A stretch of 64,000 nt of DNA from Eumeta japonica. Its lineage: Eukaryota; Arthropoda; Insecta; Lepidoptera; Psychidae. The notes beneath the pieces were generated by a model, which had not been told where the DNA came from, ran no database searches, and saw nothing but the letters and a program-made list of their open reading frames with translations. The stretch's first letter is position 1, and every line of letters begins with the position of its first letter. Location of the stretch: positions 1-64,000 of the forward strand of contig BGZK01001612.1 of NCBI GenBank assembly GCA_005406025.1, given 5' to 3'. Below are positions 11,285 to 21,362 of the stretch, piece by piece. The translations under genes and the position numbers were made by a program.

Positions 11285-12230
11285 ACATTCAGGGCATTAT
11301 AATCCATCATGTTTACCCAACGGTCAACAAGCTCTTTGAAACTTTGGTAAAATCAATCCTTGGGTTTATATACAAAAAATTGCCGTACTGAATTTTCGAC
11401 ATCTACTTTGGACTCGAATTTTTATCAATGAAAGAATTTTGCTATGGATCTGAATAAATAGCAGTCTGAAGGTACAAGGTTTAGACTAAATGCGGTAAGA
11501 GTCTAATACCTGACCTGGATATTTCTGCAACATAACCTCATATGTGCGTGCGAGCTGTTTAGTATGTATTTATGCAGTGTCAGTTTGACCACTTGGAACT
11601 ATTTCAAAGTATAGTGAACCTTCATAAATCCACCAGAAACGTAACAAGACTCTCGATTCGAATCGACGTCTCCTGACGAAGAGTTCGCGTTATCGTTCTT
11701 TGCCTAACCACTGATATTCCGTTTATTGATTGTTAAGATAAATCTGTTTTTCATTGCGAGTAACAATGCATTTAATCAAATGATAAGGCAAGGAGCTGTT
11801 TGCACAAGTCTACTCAACATTTTGCTTGAATCTCGTTTAATTCGTAAGACACTATTCGGCAAGTTTTATAGGTCTTATCCAACGGTTTCAAGTGACAACG
11901 CATGGTGTGATTAAAAGGTCTAATGAAGTCCGATAACCGGCGAATGCTGGTACTAGGTTGGTTTTCTACTGCTTCCTTTGAAGCCTCAATATTTCATGCG
12001 GATGGGTGATCAGAGCGCAAATGATCTACCAGCAACGAATCTCCATTATTAAAAAGATCAAACCATGGCTGTGCCGTTCGATCATTTGGAGCGACTATTT
12101 CAAATTCTTTTTCAATAATGTCTTGCCAATTTGTGAATTTCATATTTATCGCAATCAATACGTTTTGTTATCAAACGTCTTACCCCGTCAATTAATACCG
12201 ATCGTATCGTAAAAGGAATGCAAAACAGTT
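11285..12230 (-). pseudogene. Mariner-type transposase relic (minus strand)
   Basis: Read on the minus strand, scattered frames give the fingerprint of a mariner transposase in the right order. The helix-turn-helix side has a TAQPWFDLFNNGD-like block at about 12030-12090. The middle has YKTCRIVSYELNEIQAKC near 11810-11870, then a CYVSGGFMKVHYTLK block near 11590-11640, corresponding to the conserved 'LCVWWDxKGxxHYEL'. The C-terminal side has LVPSDCYLFRS near 11450-11480, so the third catalytic Asp survives (GTC on the plus strand at 11464-11466), followed by KPKDFYQ-like and VDRWVN-like blocks near 11300-11360. Stops and frameshifts are many, and the region holding the second catalytic Asp (before LVPSD) is missing. 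No convincing terminal inverted repeats were found. An old, dead copy, different from the one at 37 kb. Confidence 0.78.
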
Positions 12231-13770
12231 GTACCCTTTGTAGAACTAAAGACAGAACGGAAGTTGTAGTAAGTCAACCGCGTAATTCCCATTAATCCGC
12301 CTTCTGTAAAAAAGCTTGCATATCTATTGGTAAAATTATGAATTCATCTATCATTTGTTGGTCATACAACAGAATACGTGTGTTATTGTGTTTATAAGGC
12401 TCACGGCAGGTTGTAACAAAAGTAAAAACGAAATTCGTATAAGTAATCCGTAAGATTTAACAGATAATGTGTGGACAATCTGTCAAACCTTACATATTAC
12501 GTGTATGAATTACATTGTTACTCTTGGTGCAACCCACCGACACTCCTTTATGGGAAGGACACCGATGTCTAAATGATCAGATATCTACATGAGTGCATTT
12601 TCCTTGTTTCTATGTTGTACCGTCTGATGTCATCATCCTACTATTTAACGTAATGCGTAACACATGTGTAGCTTGTTTACTGTCAAAGGTTTCGTTGCAT
12701 CATTATAATTTATAGGCTTCAGAACAATGCTTAAATTATTTCTACCTTATTCAAATTTAATGTAGCGAAGTAAAACCTTGGTAAAAATAATATTAACATT
12801 TCATTGTATCGAACGCTAAAAAATATTGGATATGACTTGGTTTCACTTAAAAACTATCGTATTAAATCGTTTATAATTAATCAACAATATTTCGTAACTT
12901 TTATAATATTTCATAAGTGATGTCGGTGACTTTTCTTGTGTGGTGATTATAAAACAAAATAATGTTTTAAAAAGATATGAAAGCTATCCTTCATTTCATC
13001 CTTGTATTTTTGATAGAAACATGATCACATAGAAAATCTTAGACGTCATGTCATGGTCTTTTCGATACTACAATATTCATAGCGAAATTTCTTTCTTTTC
13101 ATGAACGTATTGATACAAAAACAAAGCGAGTTATACATTTTTTTCTATTTTATTATTTGAAAATAAAGTATATTACTTTAAGTAAAATCATCAATTAAAG
13201 ATGTGAGAAATTAGTTTTTTCAACCATGTATAGTACAAAATAATAGTCAATTGCAATGACTTTTGTTTGGCTTATAGGACAAAATGTAACTTATAATATT
13301 TCGTTATAGTTTCTATTTAGTGTTGTATTCTAGTGCCAAAATGAAGAGTTGGTCAGGATCACTGGTGCGAAAGTACACGCCATACAGCTGACCGTGTGAA
13401 AAGCAGCACTGAAATCAACTCCTGCGGCTTTGAGCGGCTGCTCCCACGGTTTGTTTATGGTGATGCAAAACAAACGCTTAAGGAAAATTGTATTCGTTTG
13501 AATTGAAAAGAATAATGAAAAATTGAAAAGAATATTAGGAATGAATTGCGTAAAATAACAATAATTAAGTTATGGACAGTTGGACATATTTTCATTTCTG
13601 TGACACTTGCACTGTTAAAAAAAACTAACGGTTGGTAGTTTTTTGTCCAAATTTATTCAGTAGATACTTTAAATTAAAGAAATAGAAAAAATTGAATTTG
13701 ATCTCTGACTAGCTATTAGAATGCAGCGTGTTAAGTTAATCAGTAACTCGTTACTAAAAAAAGATATAAA
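12231..13770. other. No gene; possible remains of the mariner 5' end, otherwise unassigned
   Basis: Immediately upstream of the relic on the minus strand (to about 12340) weak coding-like sequence continues but could not be aligned. A moderately GC-rich patch at 13340-13470 (CTGCGGCTTTGAGCGGCTGC) is unexplained. Confidence 0.5.
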
Positions 13771-13860
13771 GTTTTGTTCAAATCGGTAAATCAGTTTTGA
13801 GTGATGTTTGAACAAACAAAAGACAAATATACAGACAAACAAACAATAATTTTAAAAGCA
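13771..13860 (+). mobile_element. Decayed repeat tail (AAATCGGTAAATCAGTTTTG type)
   Basis: AAATCGGTAAATCAGTTTTG, then ATATACAGACAAACAAAC and AATTTTAAAAGC, reproduces the widespread insect tail 'aaatcggt..cagttttgag..acagacagacaaa..attttaaaa'. It is probably a fragment of a non-LTR element. There is no coding content. Confidence 0.5.
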
Positions 13861-14510
13861 GCTGTAAAAGGGTCTATTTTGTGTATATAGTTCATACAAC
13901 TTTTTTTTTAAAAACTATTTAATATACATCCTTGGCTTCCTTACGGTTTTATTATATAATATGTCTAGATTTCTAGTTGCCTGCATGTTGGTTGTGCCAA
14001 CTACACGTCTATAGAAATGATAAGCGATTAGTTATACGCTCTATATTGCTCGTGTCTCTAGCGTTGTATTAAATATTGTGAATGAAATTAAGGTCGTTTT
14101 CTTTGATTTTATGCTGAAATGGTTGAAAAATATTATTACAAATTATTATGTGCGTTTTTTACACTTATCGACCTACCCCTTTCGACTACAATTGCATGAT
14201 GTAGTTTGAGCGTGGACTTTTCTCAAATATGTCTCCTTAGGCCTGTGTTTAGGGGGCTGGTGGTGTCGCATACGCATCTCTCTTGTGTCCGATGCGTCGG
14301 CTCAGGCTAACAAGCGAAAGACTTACGTTGCGTTTTCATACCGCCCAATGATAATTACAGCTTAGGCAGGGAGTCGCGACCTTAAATGAACTCTCATACA
14401 TGTGCGTACACATACAAATGAGAAGGGATCGAAATTGAATTGAAGAATTTTAAATAAGCAAACTTGCCACTTAATACACTAACTTGTAAAGCCGATGAAA
14501 GCTCATAATG
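13861..14510. other. No feature supported
   Basis: Mixed AT-rich sequence with a slightly GC-richer stretch at 14230-14360. No gene or repeat recognised. Confidence 0.55.
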
Positions 14511-14660
14511 AAACTGGAAAGTTTGTCGGCCGACGTCGCGCAACGCCACTGATCGATTTCGTAGAACGTCTAGTAGTGTCAACACGTTGGCCGATTTTCC
14601 GTGAATTATTTGACCGACATTCGGCCGCCGGGGCGTACGAATCGTAATTAAAACGACGGT
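14511..14660. promoter_or_regulatory. CpG-rich island, candidate non-coding conserved element
   Basis: A compact CpG-dense stretch (GTCGGCCGACGTCGCGCAAC, GACATTCGGCCGCCGGGGCG) ends in homeodomain-type TAATTAAAACG and TTAATTAAG sites. Two short opposite-strand open frames overlap here, but neither has codon or motif support. The contrast in base composition with the surroundings is the main reason to flag it. Confidence 0.35.
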
Positions 14661-15779
14661 TCTTAATTAAGAGTGTTTCCATTTGAATAGCGGTTGATTT
14701 CAGAATCATACTTAAATTATATGAGTATACATAGAATTTGACTTTATTGTCTTGCCTTGCTTAATATTAAAGAAAGAAATTTAATACAGTCAGGATAAAG
14801 CTAAAGAATTGATTAGTGAGTTATGGACAGTTAAATATTATTTTTTTCAAAAACAAAATAAAAAATTTTTGATGAGAACATTCCAATTCTTATATCAAAT
14901 GAAAAAGCCCTTCATATTGAAAAACAGTTTTAACAACAGTTTTAAGTGTTATCTGCGCGATCCACAGTTACAAATAACACTTGGCTGCGATTAGTTTTGT
15001 GTTATTCAACATCGCAGTTATTTATTCGTCTTTTTCTATTATTTATATTTCTACATTATTCTATAATAAATAAATAACGATTTCCTAATGAAAATTCGAA
15101 CACAACGCGCCCCTCTCGAAGACTCATAGTGAAATACATACGCCAATTTAAAGATTTGGATGCACGCCAGGCAGTATTCTTGTGCTAAGCGGGATTATAT
15201 TTCTATACACATAGACGGTTTTCCGACATCACCATCTAAAGCCATAATGCGTACGTTGATATTATAGGTGGCGCGCCGAATAAAACCTAAAGTAGGCGCT
15301 CAGAGCGATGTATCCCTGTAAATTCCTCGTAAGATGAATATTATTTTTATCGAGTCTCTATTATTTTAATGAATTCATAATGGAAATAATATCTTTATTT
15401 TTCATTTGCACAGATCCTTCATCAATACACAGAAATTACTACATAATATTATTTTGTAGGTTACTATCTATATCATACAATTTAAGGGACCGTTATAGAA
15501 TTTTAAATAAAAATATATGCTTTAATCAAATTAACTTTTAGTTTTTAATTCTGAAGTAAACATATAATAATATAAAATTCATTAGATCACATATAATTAT
15601 CATTACTATCATATAAAACAGAGTTAACTAGTGCGAAAGACGAGACGCTGAATCGTTCTCATGAGTTCATCGTTTTCTTAACTTACGTATGCAGCACTAG
15701 AAATAATTAGAACGCGTTCTTTAAAATTCCTGTTCAGAGGGGGAAAAATCTAATAGACGGCAAAAAAAAGGAAAAAATA
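14661..15779. other. AT-rich sequence, no feature supported
   Basis: No coding frame with recognisable content; no repeat assigned. Confidence 0.6.
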
Positions 15780-15970
15780 CCTCACCTACCATTGAGAAAC
15801 GAAACCAGCTCGACTCTGCGTGCGCGTTTGCGAGCTTTATGGAAAAAGCTAGAAAAAAAAAATATTTTACGGTGAAGTATTTTTTTTAAAGGGAATATAA
15901 AACGCACCCGCGCGCTCCAGTTGATTGCTAGCGCGTAGGGGGTCGGGGGAGGTAGGACGGGAGGGGGCGA
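15780..15970. promoter_or_regulatory. GC-rich patch with G-runs
   Basis: A short GC-rich stretch contains GCGCACCCGCGCGCTCC-like sequence and a purine-rich run with several G blocks (GGGGGTCGGGGGAGG at 15938-15952, then GGACGGGAGGGGGCGACGG). The four nearby G-runs could form a G-quadruplex on the plus strand. No coding feature. Confidence 0.35.
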
Positions 15971-17159
15971 CGGCTGAACTTTTTAATTATGTCTTAAACT
16001 GAATAGTTTCTGCCAGCGAGATCCTACTGTTATGAAATGCTTTTGAGTGATTGGCTTATTTTCGGATTTTCCTCACAAGTCGTACGTACAATTGCTAAGA
16101 CGCTATTATTGACATTTTCGTTACATGTGTATGGATTGTAAAATAGATTCTTTTTTTTTCATTTCATTCAGACATTTTATTTCACGATTTTATTTTTCTC
16201 ATTAGTCCCACGTTCATCTATATCTACGAGGAAAAATAAAAATATACGCGCCCCTGCAAGCATGCACATGTATACGCATAAAGTTCCTAAATATGCTTAC
16301 ACACAAGAGTGTTCATATAACGCACATACACACGAACGCACGCGCATACATAGTAAATACAGTTTGTGATAGAAAAATGCTGAGAACAAATCGAGTGCAA
16401 ACGAGCGGGTCGGAACTCTGAGAAAAGAACGCTAACGCCGATGCGCTGTCCTGCTTCTCTGTGGCAGTCTTGGACGATGGATGTTCATAATTTTGGAGAT
16501 TAGAATAAGTGGTGTTAAAAATAGTAGAAATACTATTTTTTTGATCTATAGTATTTGTTAAAAGGTTTTTACATAAGATATGTATGTGTTTCGCATCTCC
16601 ATCCGCAAAGAAAGAGAAGAATTCATCCATTGTATATATCCATTGATCACGCTATTAGTCATGATTCCAATTCCAGTCCCACTCTCAATTACCATCCCGA
16701 TAACAACAGACTTAGGTGCTTGTCGCTTTGCGATTGTTACGTTTTTAAAATGTGAGCCCACATGCAGCCGAAGAGGTTCCAATTAAAAACTGAATTAAAA
16801 TCGTAACTGATTTCAGACAGGCTATGCGGTTGATAAGTTTGAAATATAATAACAAATAATTAAGAAGAAAAAACCTTAAACAATTCTCTGCCTTTACGAT
16901 TTTTCTTGAACAATTAGTAAAGTATTTTAGGGTTGTTTTGAAGATTTAAAAATACATATAGGCAGGTAAATAAATGGCTGGCACCTGTAGGATAGTTGCA
17001 ATTACATTACAATGTCAGGTGATAGTGCACATGACCCCTCCCCCCACACAATGTCATTTGTTAGTATTCAACAATGGGTGTAGCTTTAGAGGTTTCACGT
17101 TTTAAGTACCCGGGATTTTCAATTTAACGGCGGTAGCGATATGAACTTCGTTTATTCGT
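15971..17159. other. No gene supported
   Basis: Overlapping short open frames on both strands at 16310-16790 arise from a stretch poor in stops. They show no motif, splice or codon signal. Otherwise AT-rich. Confidence 0.55.
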
Positions 17160-17400
17160 TTCCTTCTCAAACATGTTCAGATGTTATATATATCTTCAAT
17201 ACGATATTAAGTACATCCAATTGATTTTGTTTTTATTACTCTCATGATCTGCTTCTCCTAGACACATTCATCAACTATCCCCCTATTTTGTTTCTCGTAT
17301 TGAATAACATTTCATTCTTTGAAATTTAGAAACGGAAATAACGTTCGTGTCACTCAGTACAGAGGCCGGACGCATCGCGTGCAACCTACTTATTACATCA
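17160..17400 (+). repeat. Dispersed repeat pair, copy A
   Basis: This stretch aligns collinearly with 19687-19935: CTTCTCAAACATGTTCAGAT, ATATCTTCAATACGATATTA, CTTCTCCTAGACACATTCAT, TTGAATAACATTTCATTCTT, GGAAATAACGTTCGTGTCAC and CAACCTACTTATTAC all have matching partners in the second copy. The copies are clearly diverged with small indels, in direct orientation about 2.5 kb apart. No coding capacity. An unidentified mobile family or an old segmental duplication. Confidence 0.75.
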
Positions 17401-18419
17401 TTCCATCTTCGAAAAAAAAAAAATGAAATTAAGTAGTTTTTTTTTTTATCATGGACCACGTAGTGACTGATATAGTACAAGACCCCATGCTCTACCTATA
17501 AGTGGAATGTCTTACAACGCGAGTTGTGTGTTACGATCACATCCCATCCGTTGACATAGCTCTCAATTTACTGTTTCATTTATTACAATTTATTATATGT
17601 TCATCATTTACGTATAAGCGCGCATAGGTACGCTGTCAGGATGTACTCATCTGTCAATGTAACTTTAAAAGATAGATGACGACAGAAGACCACTGGAAAA
17701 GACTAGACATGATACTAAGTATAAATACATTCTACGCATAAATTTCAATTTCAAGCAAAAAAATCGTGTTGTTGAGTCGGCGGACTCCTCGAAGACTGGA
17801 GAGGCTGGCAATGCACCGCAGTCGCTAGGCCAGCACAATTCCAGTGCCTCTCTGCTTTCGTGTCTTTTTAGGATCTGAAACTATGAGTTATGTGAAGAAG
17901 CAGTTCTGATCAAAGCATCGGCTGTTGTTCAGTTCATGACAGATAGCGAACCGCGCGGATGAATCTTCGTACAACTCTATGGGCATAGTCGCCTCCCTTC
18001 ACGAACCGGATCTCTTTTTTATACTTCGCCTTTCTCAAATTAGCTTTAATAATTTTAAAATGGATCAGCATAAGCTTTTCGTCGTCTTACAGTTTTTCCA
18101 TCGTGACTTCAGATGTTGAGCGCGACGTCGGCCGTCCCGAGGTCCACCAACTATTGCATTTAAAATGCAATATAAAACCCAAATGCATATTAACTTATTG
18201 ATTTCGCGCTAACATTACCAATAGATATACCATTTTTATTATATAGGATTGTAAGAGAAATAATTATTAAAAACCGTACTAATTCTATCATAGCACTTTG
18301 CGCTAATCTATATCTATCTATACTACTATATAAATCTGTAGCATCTGTCTGTACATTCAATTTTTTTGAGAAAATTTGTGATAGGTACCTACATATAGCA
18401 TTTTATGCCAAAATTATAC
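17401..18419. other. No gene; one unassigned GC-richer stretch
   Basis: Positions 17770-18150 are less AT-rich than their surroundings but give no long frame or recognised family. A (CTAT)n-like run at 18306-18330 marks the start of the repeat zone that follows. Confidence 0.5.
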
Positions 18420-18850
18420 TATTTTTAAAATTTGTGTCTGTCCGCACTTTTATACTCAAGAACAACTTGATTAATTGTAATGAAAATTAGTATACAGTAA
18501 CAACATGTGATTGCGCAAACGATAGGCTTCTGTCAGTCTGCTTGTCTGTGTGTCTATCTTTGTATGTCTTTTTATAACTTAGAACCGTTTCACCAATAGT
18601 CAAGAAAATTGGTTTTAACTTAGAAAATGTGATTATGCAAATAATAAACTACTGTCTGTCTGTATGTGTCTGAATGTTCTTTTAATTTCAAAACAGTTTC
18701 ATCGATCGTGATAAAATTGGGAGACAGGAAGAACAAATTATAGGTTACTGTCTGTATGTTCTTTTATAACTTAGAAACGTTTCGACTGATCTTGATGAAA
18801 ATTAATGTACAGTTTGAATCTGTGATTGCTAAAATGATACGCTGTATGTA
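18420..18850 (+). repeat. Degenerate tandem repeat with CTGTCTGTATGT-like blocks
   Basis: Four diverged units share the order CTGTCTGT..TATGTTCTTTTATAACTT, AGAAACGTTTC, TGATCTTGATGAAAATT. Equivalent positions fall at about 18449, 18571, 18681 and 18763, so spacing is 80-120 bp. The wording resembles tails of insect non-LTR elements or Helitrons that carry internal repeats. No coding content. Confidence 0.65.
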
Positions 18851-18948
18851 ATTTCCATACATCGAATGATAACTATAAAAAGTAAATAGTTATTTTTTTA
18901 TATCCTTAGTAGCCACATTTAACTGTTTGTAGATGCGCGAGTGCGCGC

Positions 18949-18971
18949 GAGTTTGTGTGTGTGTGTGTGTA
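18949..18971. repeat. (GT)n microsatellite
   Basis: About ten GT steps preceded by GCGCGAGTGCGCGCGAG, an alternating purine-pyrimidine tract. Confidence 0.9.
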
Positions 18972-19686
18972 TTACTTATTATCGCCGTAAAGGGCGATTG
19001 AATTTTGTATAAAATTTTATGAAAAGACTGAAAAATGGTGAGGTGCGTTTTCCACATTTTTGTTGAGAGAATGGGGTTAGATAGTGTACAAAAATTTGTT
19101 ATTTGTAAATGTTCTGCTGTGAATGCTGTTATGTTGGTTATAAATGGTCCTATCGTGTTTCTCACAATTCTCGAGCGATAGATAGTACCTCGGTCCTATA
19201 CTATTTCCTGTACGGAACCAAATTTACAAAATTTATTATTTTAAAAAGTCTGATATCGCTTCAGCTGTGGTCTACAGAATAGCTTTGTCATAAAACATTT
19301 AGAGGAATATTCTAAGGCCGTTATTATGTACTTATTATTGCATATAAACCTTCTAATGGATCCTACTACAACATAACCATTCTTTTCTAAAAGCCTTTGT
19401 ACTAAAATTGGTTTCAATCTAGCCTGACTGCTCACTTCATTTCATTCCAAGCACACAGGAGACAATCAGCCGTATTTTTCCACTTATTTTTCAGCATTAT
19501 TCACATAATACATCTCTTTTGACTTGCCCAACGTTTTGTTTAAGCCAAAATGCCCTCCTGTTCAAGATTCGTTATGCACTTTCTTTCAAAACCTCTTCTA
19601 ACTTGCATCTCGATAAGACTAATGCATCTTTCATTTGCCCTAATCAACTTATTCTATTATACAAAATTCCATGTCTTACAAAAAAT

Positions 19687-19935
19687 TTTACTTCTCAGAT
19701 ATGTTCAAATTATATATATACCTTCAATATGACATTAATTACATGCAATTGCTTTCTGGTTTATATTATTCTCAGGGTTTCCTTCTCCTAGATACACGCC
19801 TCATCTATCTCTATTCTTTTGTTTTGCAAATTGAATAACTTTTTATTCTTTATGAAAACCAGTAACGGAACTAACGTTCAAATCACCCAGCACGGAAGCT
19901 GAACACCTATTGTACATCTACTTATTACGATACAC
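19687..19935 (+). repeat. Dispersed repeat pair, copy B
   Basis: Partner of 17160-17400 in the same orientation. Matching blocks include CTTCTCAGATATGTTCAAAT, ATACCTTCAATATGACATTA, CTTCTCCTAGATACACGCCT, TTGAATAACTTTTTATTCTT, GGAACTAACGTTCAAATCAC and CATCTACTTATTACG. It abuts the 39 bp tandem array that starts just downstream. Confidence 0.75.
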
Positions 19936-20189
19936 ATGCTGGGACCATAACCTTAGACGTTAACAAGAACGATGCACTCTTCGGTGCAACATCAGTTAAT
20001 AGAAGTAGCACAATGAGCCAATATTGCAACCTCACTTGAGCACGTTTCGCATTTCAATACAATTTCAGTTGGTCACCAGATCGCTACACTCCCACTATAA
20101 GTTTAGTTGGTAGCGAGCACGATGCACCCTTCGGTGCAACATCAGTTGGTAGTAAGCACAATGGGCCAACATTGAAACCTTATAGTATA
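19936..20189. repeat. 39 bp degenerate tandem repeat, left half
   Basis: Units of about 39 bp carry the core GTTGGTAGCGAGCACGATGC followed by ACCCTTCGGTGCAACATCA. Clear units start near 20107 and 20146; more decayed ones lie at 19955-20105. The same repeat in the same orientation resumes at 21020-21200, on the far side of a foldback structure. Confidence 0.8.
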
Positions 20190-21020
20190 AGAGCTAGCAA
20201 ACAAGAATTTTGATGTCGTCTCTTTAATGTCTGTTGATGGTTTCAGTATTATCTGTACAGGTATGATATTAACTTTTAAATTATTTTAAGAAGTTTTCAT
20301 TATTTAACTTTATCATTGTTAACACGAGCCAGACGCCAATTTTGATTTATTTTTGAATTAAAAATTCGTATTTCAGTTTGCCTGTAATTTTAATATTATG
20401 TTGTTCAAGTATGAAAGACCTAAAATTAATTTTCCAGACACTAATTCAGTTGTTAAACCGTGTATTAGAACGACAAAGTCCTGAAAATTCGTATAGTATG
20501 ATACTAATGGATAAAGAGAAACAATTGCAGAATAAATTGCTGAGAACGAGATAGAAAAACCCTAATTAGACAAGGTGATTAAAAATATTTAAATAATTTG
20601 ATTTATAATCATTTTTAATATTTGGCTAATACACGGTTTAACAACAGAATTAGTGTCTGGCAAATTAATTTCAGGTCTCTTTCATACTTAAACAACATAA
20701 TATTAAAATTACAGGCAAACTGAAATACTTTGAATTTTTAATTCAAAAAAAATAAATCAAAATTGGCGTCTGGCTCATTGTTAGCAATGACAAAAATGTC
20801 TGGCAATAAGAGATGGATGTTTGTTAAGCTTATCTAAAGTTAAAATATTAAAAATGAACCTTCTTAAAATGATTTTAAAAGTTAGTATCATTACCTGTAC
20901 AGATAGGATGCGCACAGGTAAACGCAACCGCCACCGCCGGCCAGACAGCCCAGACCCTAACCCAAAGAGCAAGAGAGACGACATATCAATAAATCAGCTG
21001 ACCTGAAATTCTTGCTCGAA
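20190..21020. mobile_element. Foldback-like element with long inverted arms
   Basis: Two long arms are inverted copies of each other: 20251-20468 and 20626-20904, separated by a 157 bp loop. Arm ends match exactly (ATCTGTACAGG at 20251 against CCTGTACAGAT ending at 20904). Inner ends match too (CCGTGTATTAG ending at 20468 against CTAATACACGG starting at 20626). The right arm has about 55 extra bases near 20790-20840. Weaker inverted similarity continues outward (CAAGAATTTT..ATGTCGTCTCT near 20200-20221 against 20970-21020). No transposase frame is present, so it would be non-autonomous. It sits inside the 39 bp tandem array. Confidence 0.8.
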
Positions 21021-21205
21021 AACGTTGGTAGCTCTTAGACTATTAGTTGATAGTGAAGATGTTGCACACTTCAGTTCAACTTCAGTTGGTCGCGAGTACG
21101 ATACGCTCCCACTAAAAGTTCAGTTGGTAGAGAGCACGATGTGTCCCTCAATACAACCTCAGCTGGTAGCTAACGCGATGTTCCCATAGTGCAACATTGA
21201 TTTAT
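21021..21205. repeat. 39 bp degenerate tandem repeat, right half
   Basis: Continues the array interrupted by the foldback. Cores are GTTGGTAGCTCTTAGAC, GTTGATAGTGAAGATGTTGC, GTTGGTCGCGAGTACGATAC, GTTGGTAGAGAGCACGATGT and GCTGGTAGCTAACGCGATG, at about 38-40 bp spacing. Confidence 0.78.
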
Positions 21206-21237
21206 ACCACACCGTCGTTTGCATTAAATTTGCGTGT

Positions 21238-21362
21238 AGTGTGCGTACTTGTGTATGTGTGTGGGTGTGTGTGCGCGTGCGCTCGCGTGCGTGCGTTTGC
21301 GTGTGTGTACATATACACACACATACACACACACACATGTACGAACGCATGCACGCACACTC
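21238..21362. repeat. Palindromic GT/CA tract
   Basis: A TG/GCGTG-rich left half (to about 21308) is followed by a CA-rich right half (ACACACATACACACACACAC, then CATGTACGAACGCATGCACG). The halves are roughly inverted copies. The whole tract alternates purine and pyrimidine, so it could adopt Z-DNA or a cruciform. Confidence 0.85.
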
